Assembly (NCBI GenBank): GCA_012511925.1
Contig: JAAZFD010000226.1
Location: forward strand, 1 to 5,440
Source of the DNA: Clostridiales bacterium
GTDB taxonomy: Bacteria; Bacillota; Clostridia; Christensenellales; CAG-138
Direction of reading: 5' to 3'
DNA length: 5,440 nucleotides
The notes beneath the pieces were generated by a model, which searched no databases, was not told the DNA's origin, and saw nothing but the letters and a program-made list of their open reading frames with translations. Of this stretch, positions 1 through 5,440 are shown one piece after another. Position numbers and translations under genes: made by a program. The number at the start of each line of letters is the position of its first letter. Position 1 is the stretch's first letter.

Positions 1-1
1 G

Positions 2-31
2 TGCGTGCTTATCTCTATCTATAGCACCGCA
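2..31 (-). other. Inverted repeat just downstream of yggS, at the window edge
   Basis: In the minus-strand transcript, six bases after the yggS stop, TGCGGTGCT can pair with AGCACGCA. This gives an 8-bp stem with one bulged G and a loop of 13 bases, and it is preceded by a run of six C. Only one base past the 3' arm lies in the window, so I cannot see whether a U-run follows. It could be a terminator, an intercistronic hairpin before the next gene, or chance. Confidence 0.3.
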
Positions 32-37
32 GGGGGG

Positions 38-718
38 TTAAATTCGTGAACCGAATATGGAAGTTCCTACTCTCACCATAGTAGCACCGAATTCAACAGC
101 GACCTCGTAGTCATTGCTCATTCCCATAGAAAGCTCGTCCATAGCAATGTTTTGAATGTTTTGTTGCTTAATCTTTGTAAACAGGTTAGCCATTTTTTCG
201 AAGTAGGGTTTTACCTCTTCCGCTGAAACAAAAGGAGGAATGCACATAAGCCCTTTTACTCGTATCCCCTTAAACTCGGATACCTCTTCTAAAAAGTTTT
301 GCAACTCCTGTGGAGTAATACCACCCTTTTGCTCTTCGCTACCTATATTTACTTCAATAAGCACATTCTGCATTATCTCTTTAGCTAACGCTTGCTTGTT
401 TATTTCCTTTGCAAGTGCCATTCTATCGAGGGATTGTATAATGCCTACTTGTCCCATAACATATTTTACCTTGTTTGTTTGTAATTGTCCAATTAAATTT
501 ATGTCTAAATTGTAACTTTTAAAGAAATCGAGCTTATATCGCAATTCTTGCACCCTATTTTCGCCTACACTTTGTATCCCAGCCTCTATTGCCTGCCTAA
601 TTCTTTCCATATCTACGAATTTCGTTACGGCAATTAGCTTACACGAATCAGAGCGATTAGAACGCACAAGCGCATTATCAATATTCTCTTTCACCCTTTT
701 TATATTATCAGAAATCAT
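38..718 (-). CDS. yggS: YggS/PLPBP family pyridoxal 5'-phosphate-binding homeostasis protein
   Basis: A cytosolic single-domain protein of 226 aa, the usual size for the YggS/YlmE/PROSC family. The family carries PLP on a lysine and keeps the free cofactor in balance, with effects on amino-acid and keto-acid metabolism; it is not known as a classical enzyme. Visible hallmarks are IAVTK with the presumed Schiff-base Lys33, GENRVQE at 52-58, IGQLQTNK near 76-83, and the C-terminal phosphate-binding block with LSMGMSNDYEVAV followed by VRVGTSIFGSR. The residue before the IGQLQ block is Asn-Leu where many homologues have His, a minor variation. The ATG at 718 has AAGAGGT seven bases upstream. It is the last complete gene of a minus-strand operon, 15 bases after the HlyD-like gene. 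In many Firmicutes the next gene is sepF, which would lie outside this window (recalled, not seen). Confidence 0.95.
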   Translation of the reverse strand: MISDNIKRVKENIDNALVRSNRSDSCKLIAVTKFVDMERIRQAIEAGIQSVGENRVQELRYKLDFFKSYNLDINLIGQLQTNKVKYVMGQVGIIQSLDRMALAKEINKQALAKEIMQNVLIEVNIGSEEQKGGITPQELQNFLEEVSEFKGIRVKGLMCIPPFVSAEEVKPYFEKMANLFTKIKQQNIQNIAMDELSMGMSNDYEVAVEFGATMVRVGTSIFGSRI

Positions 719-733
719 TTTGTACCTCTTTTG

Positions 734-1933
734 CTACGGAATAACAACCTGCTGTCCCTCGGCTAAGTTTTCCGCACCTTTCGCTCGTATTACCGCTATG
801 CCGTTTTGAATTCCCATAATCTCTACAGCCACAAGCGTTTTTTCGCCGTTTAGCATGACATTTATGTGCGCAACTCCGTCTTTCATAATGATAGCCTTTT
901 GTGAAACGCTTAGCCCTGTGAAATCCTGCTTTATTGTGGCCTTTACATTCCTAATTGAAAGAAAGTCGCCCATGTTGCCTTCAAAACGAATTATGTTCAA
1001 AACATAGGACTCGGATAGCTTCACAATATCCGCCACACCTTGATACGGAGTTTGCTCATAGCCCTTAAAGGTTACGGAATAGTTTTCGTTTTCAACAAGC
1101 CTTTGAGGCTCTTTCGCTTTCGTTAAAAACGCAATGCACCATTTTGAATCGTCTATGATTCTATACAGCTTTGCACCTTGGCTTGAAGCACTTACATAAG
1201 CAGGCTTTTTTTGTATGCGTGAAATAAGCGTGGCTGTTACCATGTCCAGTTTCTCCATATTCAACGCCTGCTCATTACCGTCAAAATAAAAGCTAATTGT
1301 ACCGCCCTTCGCTGAAACTATGTCCTTAGCCCATTCCATAACCGCACGTGTTTTTTCTTCCTCTTCCTTGTAAAGCCTTATTAGCTCCTCTGTCGCTTGC
1401 GTTTTGTCGTTGTATAAATCTATACGCTGGCGCATAAGCGTTTTCAGCTCGTTTTCTATTTGTAGTAGGCTTTTGCCGCCATCACCATTTATATGAACAA
1501 CACCCTCGTCTAAAAGCGTGATAATGCTTGCATTTATCACATCTATTTCTGGTGTAGCAATGCCCTTCAGATTCTCCTGCTGAACAAGAATTATTCTCGC
1601 CTGAACATCGTACAGCGCCTGCATCAAGTCATCGGTATAGCCCCATCTGAAAACCCTTGCAACCAAATCACCAGTTTTTAGCGTATCGCCCTCGTTTGCA
1701 TAAAAAATCACTCGGTTGTAGTTGCTTTCTGTTTCATAGCTAACCTCATCGCGAATAACCGTTGTGTTCACAGCCAAATCGAGAGAAACCGTAGAATAGC
1801 CTATCGTTTGCGGTGCTTTCGGACGCAGCAAAAAGAAAAGACCCAAAGCAATAAGCCCCAAAAAGATGCTTAAACAGCCCCAAAACCTTGGTCGTATAAC
1901 GATATTGCGCCTTTTCCTCCGCCTAACGTTCAT
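734..1933 (-). CDS. HlyD-like membrane-anchored protein
   Basis: A 399-aa protein with a very basic N-terminus (RRRKRRN within residues 4-10) and one membrane segment at about 17-36, so the remainder should lie outside the cell. The order resembles membrane-fusion (HlyD/AcrA-like) proteins: a lipoyl/barrel-sandwich-like half around 60-96 (NEGDTLKTGDLVARV), a mostly helical, charged, probably coiled-coil stretch at about 100-200, then a beta-rich region at about 244-345 and a C-terminal beta part ending GAENLAEGQQVVIP. No ABC or other transporter subunit is next to it, so an efflux role is not shown. Proteins of this kind sit beside yggS and sepF in clostridia, which suggests an envelope or division-linked role (inference). 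The ATG overlaps the upstream stop in TAATG, and GAGGAAG lies five bases upstream, so translation is probably coupled. Confidence 0.75.
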   Translation of the reverse strand: MNVRRRKRRNIVIRPRFWGCLSIFLGLIALGLFFLLRPKAPQTIGYSTVSLDLAVNTTVIRDEVSYETESNYNRVIFYANEGDTLKTGDLVARVFRWGYTDDLMQALYDVQARIILVQQENLKGIATPEIDVINASIITLLDEGVVHINGDGGKSLLQIENELKTLMRQRIDLYNDKTQATEELIRLYKEEEEKTRAVMEWAKDIVSAKGGTISFYFDGNEQALNMEKLDMVTATLISRIQKKPAYVSASSQGAKLYRIIDDSKWCIAFLTKAKEPQRLVENENYSVTFKGYEQTPYQGVADIVKLSESYVLNIIRFEGNMGDFLSIRNVKATIKQDFTGLSVSQKAIIMKDGVAHINVMLNGEKTLVAVEIMGIQNGIAVIRAKGAENLAEGQQVVIP

Positions 1934-2301
1934 TATACTTCCTCGTAATTCTTGGTTGTTGATTTTCCGTGCTGCCTTTTTAGGTTTTCAGAATTCTTTT
2001 TCTCATATAGCCTAAAAAGCGTTTCAGAATCAAGCCCTGCTCGTAGGCACATGCTGATAAAAAAGTGCAGAACGTCTATGATTTCTTCGTGCAGCTTTTC
2101 GTCGTCTATTTCCTCATCTTTTTTCCACCACTTAAAATTAACCTCGTCTAAAACCTCGCTAAGTTCGGAGATTATGGCAAGGATTTCTTTTTGAATCCAT
2201 TCGGATTTAGAAAAATTAAGGTTACGCTTGGTTTGAATCTCTAAATCCAGCGCCGCCTGTAAATCAAAAATTTTATCCAGTTTATCTTTGTTTTTGTCCA
2301 C
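1933..2301 (-). CDS. Dimeric dUTPase / MazG-like NTP pyrophosphatase family protein
   Basis: A 122-aa, all-helical, soluble protein that resembles the dimeric dUTPase family (dUTPase_2) of the all-alpha NTP pyrophosphatase superfamily. These enzymes use Mg2+ to hydrolyse dUTP (often also dUDP) to dUMP, or related nucleotides, which keeps uracil out of DNA. Visible features are EW at 34-35, the acidic pair E46xxE49, the conserved FKWWK at 56-60, a second acidic pair E73xxD76 followed by HF at 79-80, and the C-terminal KKNSENLKRQHG at 101-112. The four acidic residues are the expected metal ligands, so it looks active. dUTP as substrate is the best guess from FKWWK and the C-terminal motif; another NTP is possible. 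The start is GTG at 2301, with GGAG nine bases upstream and no other in-frame Met before residue 84. It is the first gene of the minus-strand operon. Confidence 0.8.
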   Translation of the reverse strand: MDKNKDKLDKIFDLQAALDLEIQTKRNLNFSKSEWIQKEILAIISELSEVLDEVNFKWWKKDEEIDDEKLHEEIIDVLHFFISMCLRAGLDSETLFRLYEKKNSENLKRQHGKSTTKNYEEV

Positions 2302-2331
2302 TTTTTTACTCCAAAAGATTTTTCAAAGGCT

Positions 2332-2360
2332 ATAATATCATACTTTTTGCTACTTAACAA
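2332..2360 (-). promoter_or_regulatory. Sigma-A-type promoter for the dUTPase-HlyD-yggS operon
   Basis: On the minus strand, TTGTTA (2355-2360, 4/6 to consensus), a 17-base spacer and TATTAT (2332-2337, 5/6) form a good vegetative promoter. TG one base before the -10 makes it an extended -10. The predicted start of transcription is near 2325, which leaves a leader of about 24 bases before the GTG at 2301. Confidence 0.7.
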
Positions 2361-2373
2361 ATACAATTCGAAG

Positions 2374-2388
2374 TATAGGTTACCTATA
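2374..2388. promoter_or_regulatory. Palindrome midway between the divergent promoters (candidate operator)
   Basis: TATAGGT, one T, then ACCTATA is a perfect 7-1-7 inverted repeat, and the second and third bases beyond each arm also match (AA and TT). Its centre at 2381 is 20-21 bases from both -35 elements (2360 and 2401) and about 55 bases from both predicted transcription starts. The form and place suit a dimeric DNA-binding regulator acting on both promoters. No regulator gene is in the window, so this is inference. Confidence 0.4.
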
Positions 2389-2400
2389 GTTAAATTTTAC

Positions 2401-2429
2401 TTGACTTTACATTTGACTGAGAGTAAAAT
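2401..2429 (+). promoter_or_regulatory. Sigma-A-type promoter for rny
   Basis: TTGACT (2401-2406, 5/6), a 17-base spacer and TAAAAT (2424-2429, 5/6) make a strong vegetative promoter. Transcription would start near 2436, giving rny a leader of about 270 nt. I see no comparable promoter closer to rny: TTGCAT at 2663 with TATTAT at 2684 or 2687 has a poor -35, and the second -10 would put the start on the ribosome binding site. Confidence 0.7.
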
Positions 2430-2461
2430 AATAGCGAGTATTTATGTGTGCATTAAGGATG

Positions 2462-2519
2462 GCAATCATTTTCCATACTTAGTATTTTATGGGGAATTAT
2501 TTTGCGGGAGAATGATTGC
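2462..2519 (+). other. 13-bp hairpin in the rny leader
   Basis: GCAATCATTTTCC (2462-2474) pairs with GGAGAATGATTGC (2507-2519): 13 bp in a row with a single G-U pair. The 32-base loop contains a small nested repeat (ATAC TTA GTAT, 2475-2485). No U-run follows, so it is not an intrinsic terminator. It begins about 25 bases after the predicted transcript start. Confidence 0.5.
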
Positions 2520-2537
2520 ATTGTATTGAAGCTATAA

Positions 2538-2633
2538 ATATCCGAACGGTTAAATGCGGCAACGCGTTTAGATATACTAACCTAATAAGGCTATATTTGC
2601 GACGCAAATTTTTGTAATCCGTTCGGTTGATAT
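2538..2633 (+). ncRNA. Candidate structured leader RNA upstream of rny
   Basis: An outer helix is formed by CCGAACGG (2542-2549) and CCGTTCGG (2619-2626). It extends outward through ATAT/ATAT (2538-2541 with 2630-2633) across a TTG bulge. Inside are three possible hairpins: TAAATGCG / CGCGTTTA around a GCAA tetraloop (2551-2570, 8 bp with one G-U), a short CCT-AATA-AGG hairpin (2581-2590), and ATTTGCG-A-CGCAAAT (2595-2609), which runs into five T. A closing stem over a GNRA-capped arm suggests a selected fold, but I match it to no riboswitch or ribozyme class that I remember. It ends about 65 bases before the rny ribosome binding site. Confidence 0.4.
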
Positions 2634-2698
2634 GCCCCTCATACCATGCTACCCATTTCTTATTGCATTGATATTCGATAAATTATTATTATGAAAAT

Positions 2699-2715
2699 AG
2701 GAGGTGTTTGGTTTG
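2699..2715 (+). promoter_or_regulatory. Ribosome binding site that fixes the rny start at TTG 2713
   Basis: AGGAGG at 2699-2704 is a full Shine-Dalgarno. The in-frame GTG at 2704 shares its last G, so it cannot be the start. The in-frame TTG at 2713 has the ideal eight-base spacing. Confidence 0.85.
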
Positions 2716-4257
2716 GAATACGCCATTTATTCTATTATCGGCTTAATTGTCGGAATAGTTGCAGGCGGCTTTTTAGGCTTCGCATATAGAAAAAACATTG
2801 CGGAAAACAAAACGATGAAAGCCGAAGAAGCTGTTAAGAAAATGATAGAAGACGCTCAAAAACGAGCCGAAACAGTAAAAAAAGAAACCATATTAGAAGC
2901 AAAGGAAGAGGTTTTAAGGCTAAAAAACGAGCAGGAGCAGGAACACAAGGCAAGGAGAAGCGAATTACAGCATTCCGAAAACAGACTGATACAAAGAGAA
3001 GAAACCTTAGAGAAAAAGATTTCAGCGGTAGAGCATAGGGAGGAGCAGGCATCTAAAAAGCTGAAGGAAGCCCAAACAGCAGAGGGAACCGCATTGCAGT
3101 TATTAGAACAAAGGCAAGCAGAACTCGCAATAGTAGCGAGAATGACAGCAGAGCAAGCAAAGCAGGAATTGCTTTTAAGTGTAGAAAACGAAACTCGCCG
3201 TGAAATGGCAATAATGATAAGGGAGATTGAAGCTAAAGCCAAGGATGAAGCCGATAAAAAGTCAAGAAACATAATAGCCATGTCGATTCAGCGTTGCGCG
3301 GCAGACCATGTAGCGGAAACCACCGTATCGGTAGTGCCATTACCCAACGACGAAATGAAGGGCAGAATCATAGGCAGAGAGGGTAGAAATATCCGTACAT
3401 TTGAAACTGCAACGGGAGTTGATTTAATCATCGACGATACGCCCGAAGCGGTTATTCTATCGGCGTTTGACCCTGTTCGCAGAGAGGTCGCCCGTATAGC
3501 CTTAGAAAAACTGATTCTCGATGGCAGAATACACCCTGCACACATTGAAGAAATGGTTAAAAAGGCACGAAAAGAAGTTGATGTTGAAATCCGAGAAGCT
3601 GGCGAGCAAGCAATTTTCGAGGTAGGAATTCATAACCTACACCATGAAATTGTGAAGCTATTAGGTCGAATGAAGTATCGTACAAGCTATGGACAAAATG
3701 TTTTGAAGCATTCGGTTGAGGTTGCACACTTGGCAGGGCTTATGGCGTCAGAGATAGGCGCAAACATAACGGTTGCAAAGCGTTGTGGACTATTGCACGA
3801 CTTAGGCAAGGCGATAGACCATGAGGTTGAAGGCTCGCATACTCAAATCGGTGCTGATATGGCTAAGAAATACAACGAAACAAACCTCGTTGTAAACGCA
3901 ATCGCCGCACACCATGGAGACATTGAGCCAACCTCAATAGAAGCGGTGCTGGTTCAAGCGGCAGATGCTATTTCGGCGGCTCGCCCAGGCGCAAGGAGAG
4001 AATCCTTAGAAAACTACATCAAGCGCTTACAGAAGCTCGAAGAGATTGCAAATTCGTTCTCCGGTGTTGAGAAATCCTATGCTATCCAAGCCGGCAGAGA
4101 GGTTCGCATAATCGTTAAGCCCGAGAATGTAAACGATGCCGATACATTTATCATGGCAAAGGACATCGTAAAGCGTATAGAATCCGAGCTTGAGTACCCG
4201 GGTCAGATAAAGGTTAACGTGATTCGAGAAACAAGAGCAACAGAGATAGCAAAATAA
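2713..4257 (+). CDS. rny: Ribonuclease Y
   Basis: A membrane-anchored endoribonuclease that starts mRNA decay and processing in Firmicutes. With the TTG start the protein is 514 aa (B. subtilis RNase Y is about 520). The domains follow the family order: one membrane segment at about 4-23 ([18 protein letters not shown]), a long charged coiled coil to about 200, a KH RNA-binding domain with the [10 protein letters not shown] loop at 219-228, and an HD domain. The HD domain contains [10 protein letters not shown] (H333), HDLGKAID (H362-D363), AAHHGD (near 399-403) and [15 protein letters not shown] (D418). All expected metal-binding residues appear present, so it should be active. The gene follows a long structured leader and precedes the dipeptidase by 72 bases, so the two are probably co-transcribed. 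The ymdB gene that follows rny in B. subtilis is absent here. Confidence 0.97.
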   Translation: MEYAIYSIIGLIVGIVAGGFLGFAYRKNIAENKTMKAEEAVKKMIEDAQKRAETVKKETILEAKEEVLRLKNEQEQEHKARRSELQHSENRLIQREETLEKKISAVEHREEQASKKLKEAQTAEGTALQLLEQRQAELAIVARMTAEQAKQELLLSVENETRREMAIMIREIEAKAKDEADKKSRNIIAMSIQRCAADHVAETTVSVVPLPNDEMKGRIIGREGRNIRTFETATGVDLIIDDTPEAVILSAFDPVRREVARIALEKLILDGRIHPAHIEEMVKKARKEVDVEIREAGEQAIFEVGIHNLHHEIVKLLGRMKYRTSYGQNVLKHSVEVAHLAGLMASEIGANITVAKRCGLLHDLGKAIDHEVEGSHTQIGADMAKKYNETNLVVNAIAAHHGDIEPTSIEAVLVQAADAISAARPGARRESLENYIKRLQKLEEIANSFSGVEKSYAIQAGREVRIIVKPENVNDADTFIMAKDIVKRIESELEYPGQIKVNVIRETRATEIAK

Positions 4258-4278
4258 TGTTTATAATTTAGCATATTA

Positions 4279-4323
4279 TTAGGTAGGCGTAGGAATATGC
4301 CTACCTAAGCTATATTTAGGAGG
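4279..4323 (+). promoter_or_regulatory. GGAA-capped hairpin with alternative pairing to the dipeptidase Shine-Dalgarno
   Basis: TTAGGTAGGCGTA (4279-4291), a GGAA tetraloop, and TATGCCTACCTAA (4296-4308) form a 13-bp stem with one G-U. Only a weak, broken T stretch follows (GCTATATTT), so strong termination is unlikely. The 5' arm TTAGGTAGG is nearly the same as the ribosome binding region TTAGGAGG at 4316-4323. The 3' arm could therefore pair with that region instead: 8 bp, one bulged A, 7-base loop. In that second state the Shine-Dalgarno is hidden. Alternatives are a simple processing or stability hairpin, or a weak terminator. Confidence 0.55.
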
Positions 4324-4329
4324 TATGAA

Positions 4330-5271
4330 TTGAATCAAGTGGTTGCAGATGCCCATTGCGACTTTTTATACTATGCGGCTTTGGGGGATTATAAAATCGA
4401 TACGCTGTCCCCAAATCAAATAATCAATATTGAACGCTTAAAGCAGGGTAATGTTGCTTTGCAGTTTTTTGCCGCATGGGTTGATACAAAAATTCGCAAA
4501 ACGCCGTTTTCTCAGTGCGTTTCTATGATAAAGTCATATCACAAAATGTTAGAGCAGCACAGGAATGTTTTTACAGAGCTTACCCCCGATTTTGATGTAA
4601 GCAGCGGCAAAATTGCTACCGTTCTAACAATTGAGGACGGTGCAGCTATTATGGGCGACATAGAAAACGTAGAGCTTTTATATCTCTTAGGTGTTCGTGC
4701 TATGACTTTGACTTGGAACTACCCAAACGAGATAGGTTACCCTGCTACCCACAGGCGCAACAAGGGCTTGAAAAAAACAGGCAAGCAGGCAATCCTAAAA
4801 ATGCAAGAGCTGAACATGGCAATCGATTTTGCTCATCTTAGCGATGCAGGAATAGACGATTGCTTAGAGCTTATTGATAAAAAAATAGTCTTTTCATCTC
4901 ATACAAATTCCAGAGAGGTACATTTTTCAAAACGCTCTATGTGCGATGCTCATATAAAAGAAATAGCCAATAGAAATGGCGTTATAGGCGTAAACTTTTT
5001 CCATGAACAGTTATGCGATAATGGCTTTGCTACTATTAAAGATATAGTAAAGCACATAGAGCATATAGCAGGCGTAGGCGGAGTTGATTGCGTGTGCATT
5101 GGCTCAGATTTTGATGGCATGAACAAATACCCCAAGGATTTACGGCATAGCGGAGATTTTCCAAAGTTAATAGAAGCATTAAAACAAACGGGCTTCAGCG
5201 ATGACGACATTCACAAAATAATGTATCAAAACCTTTTTGGCTTTATTTCACGAATTATTAGCATGGCTTGA
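4330..5271 (+). CDS. M19 family membrane-dipeptidase-like zinc peptidase
   Basis: A 313-aa member of the renal dipeptidase (peptidase M19) family. It should hydrolyse dipeptides, possibly including D-amino-acid-containing ones from peptidoglycan turnover; the substrate cannot be told from sequence. There is no signal peptide, so it is probably cytosolic. Predicted binuclear metal ligands are H9 and D11 (DAHCD), E102 (TIEDG), H169 (DFAHLSD) and H191 (SSHTNSREV). The GSDFDGM signature at 258-264 supplies the substrate-binding Asp260. HRRNKGL at 141-147 and the C-terminal NLFGFI block also fit the family. The start is TTG at 4330, six bases after AGGAGG; the ATG at 4325 is out of frame and stops after two codons. 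No good promoter precedes it, so it is probably expressed from the rny promoter, possibly modulated by the hairpin in the spacer. Confidence 0.9.
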   Translation: MNQVVADAHCDFLYYAALGDYKIDTLSPNQIINIERLKQGNVALQFFAAWVDTKIRKTPFSQCVSMIKSYHKMLEQHRNVFTELTPDFDVSSGKIATVLTIEDGAAIMGDIENVELLYLLGVRAMTLTWNYPNEIGYPATHRRNKGLKKTGKQAILKMQELNMAIDFAHLSDAGIDDCLELIDKKIVFSSHTNSREVHFSKRSMCDAHIKEIANRNGVIGVNFFHEQLCDNGFATIKDIVKHIEHIAGVGGVDCVCIGSDFDGMNKYPKDLRHSGDFPKLIEALKQTGFSDDDIHKIMYQNLFGFISRIISMA

Positions 5272-5296
5272 AATACTTAGCCTTTGCTTGTATAAT
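5268..5296 (+). promoter_or_regulatory. Near-consensus sigma-A promoter for the lgt-like gene
   Basis: TTGAAA (5268-5273), a 17-base spacer and TATAAT (5291-5296) match consensus at 5/6 and 6/6. The -35 overlaps the TGA stop of the dipeptidase. The predicted start near 5303 gives a short leader of about 33 bases, so the gene has its own strong promoter even if some read-through arrives from rny. Confidence 0.75.
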
Positions 5297-5335
5297 ACCC
5301 ATATTAAACCTTTGTAAATTGTAGGAGGAAAATAT

Positions 5336-5440
5336 ATGACACTTCCCGACAGAGTCGCATTTACCATTTTTGGAAAAGAAATATACTGGTATGCCATTAT
5401 GCTGGCAACTGGTATAGTTGTAGCGGCAATAATAGCTTCA
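5336..5440 (+). CDS. lgt: Probable prolipoprotein diacylglyceryl transferase, 5' part only
   Basis: The first 35 codons of a gene cut by the right edge. Translation starts MTLPDRVAFTIFGKEIYWYA and continues as a hydrophobic helix (IMLATGIVVAAIIAS). The pattern of a short polar lead with Pro, an FxIxG-like strand, IYWYA, then a membrane helix with an internal Gly is typical of the Lgt N-terminus. Lgt is the membrane enzyme that moves diacylglycerol from phosphatidylglycerol to the lipobox cysteine of prelipoproteins. The catalytic parts lie outside the window, so the call rests on the N-terminus only. The ATG has AGGAGG (5323-5328) seven bases upstream. Confidence 0.75.
   Translation, partial: MTLPDRVAFTIFGKEIYWYAIMLATGIVVAAIIAS

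Larger units (their letters stand above)
2302..2703. other. 402-base divergent intergenic region with no convincing gene
   Basis: This stretch separates the minus-strand operon from rny. I find two divergent promoters, a central palindrome, and two RNA-folding elements within the long rny leader, each listed separately. The longest open frame (TTG at 2347 to 2529) has no ribosome binding site and starts upstream of the plus-strand promoter. From about 2634 to 2698 the sequence is AT-rich and I see no feature in it. Confidence 0.8.

Noticed and set aside
2443..2481. 12-codon ATG open frame (MCALRMAIIFHT) near the 5' end of the rny leader
   Set aside because: Only a GCGAG-like stretch precedes it, and it overlaps the 5' arm of the hairpin; there is no sign of regulatory codon repeats.
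2347..2529. 60-codon plus-strand open frame in the intergenic region
   Set aside because: It has a TTG start without a ribosome binding site, begins upstream of the plus-strand promoter, and runs through the palindrome and a perfect RNA hairpin. The protein resembles nothing I recognise.
2550..2556. GTTAAAT matching the integron attC core GTTRRRY
   Set aside because: No partner RYYYAAC is correctly placed, there is no cassette gene arrangement and no integrase; a degenerate 7-mer is expected by chance.
2595..2613. Intrinsic terminator from the ATTTGCG-A-CGCAAAT palindrome followed by T
   Set aside because: The stem is short and AT-rich at its base, the T-run is only five and partly belongs to the stem, and termination there would prevent rny expression. 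It is kept as part of the candidate RNA fold.
2632..2694. 20-codon ATG open frame (MPLIPCYPFL...) between the structured leader and rny
   Set aside because: It has no Shine-Dalgarno upstream of the ATG, and its composition is what AT-rich noncoding DNA gives. A leader peptide cannot be excluded but is not supported.
4262..4267. TATAAT just after rny as a -10 for the dipeptidase
   Set aside because: No -35-like hexamer lies 16-18 bases upstream, and the TG is not at the extended -10 position, so it is probably chance in AT-rich DNA.

Overview
The window looks like chromosomal core sequence from a low-to-middle GC Firmicute, most likely a member of the class Clostridia. The evidence is the gene content (RNase Y, a YggS/HlyD-like pair, a dimeric dUTPase-type protein, an M19 dipeptidase, a probable Lgt), the strong AGGAGG ribosome binding sites, the free use of TTG and GTG starts, and sigma-A-like promoters. 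I cannot name a genus. There is no sign of a mobile element, prophage, CRISPR array or tRNA/rRNA gene.

Left part, minus strand (about 38-2301): a tight three-gene operon read right to left. It holds a small MazG/dUTPase-like pyrophosphatase (GTG start), a membrane-anchored HlyD-like protein whose ATG overlaps the preceding stop by one base, and the PLP-binding protein YggS 15 bases further on. HlyD-like then YggS is the order I recall upstream of sepF and the divisome-associated ylm genes in clostridia, so the operon probably continues past the left edge.

Middle (2302-2703): a 402-base divergent intergenic region without a convincing gene, and the least ordinary part of the window. Two good promoters point away from each other, with a 15-base palindrome almost exactly midway between them. 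The plus-strand promoter gives a leader of roughly 270 nt before rny. That leader can fold into a 13-bp hairpin and then a closed domain with a GCAA-capped 8-bp stem.

Right part, plus strand (2713-5440): rny (RNase Y), then a metal-dependent M19 dipeptidase, then the start of a probable lgt cut by the window edge. The rny start should be the TTG at 2713, because the upstream GTG lies inside the Shine-Dalgarno. Between rny and the dipeptidase there is a 13-bp GGAA-capped hairpin. Its 3' arm can instead pair with the dipeptidase Shine-Dalgarno, so the spacer could act as a two-state RNA switch. The lgt-like gene has its own near-consensus promoter, whose -35 overlaps the dipeptidase stop codon.

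All the proteins belong to known families. The candidates for something undescribed are RNA or regulatory: the rny leader, the symmetric operator-like palindrome, and the alternative pairing before the dipeptidase.
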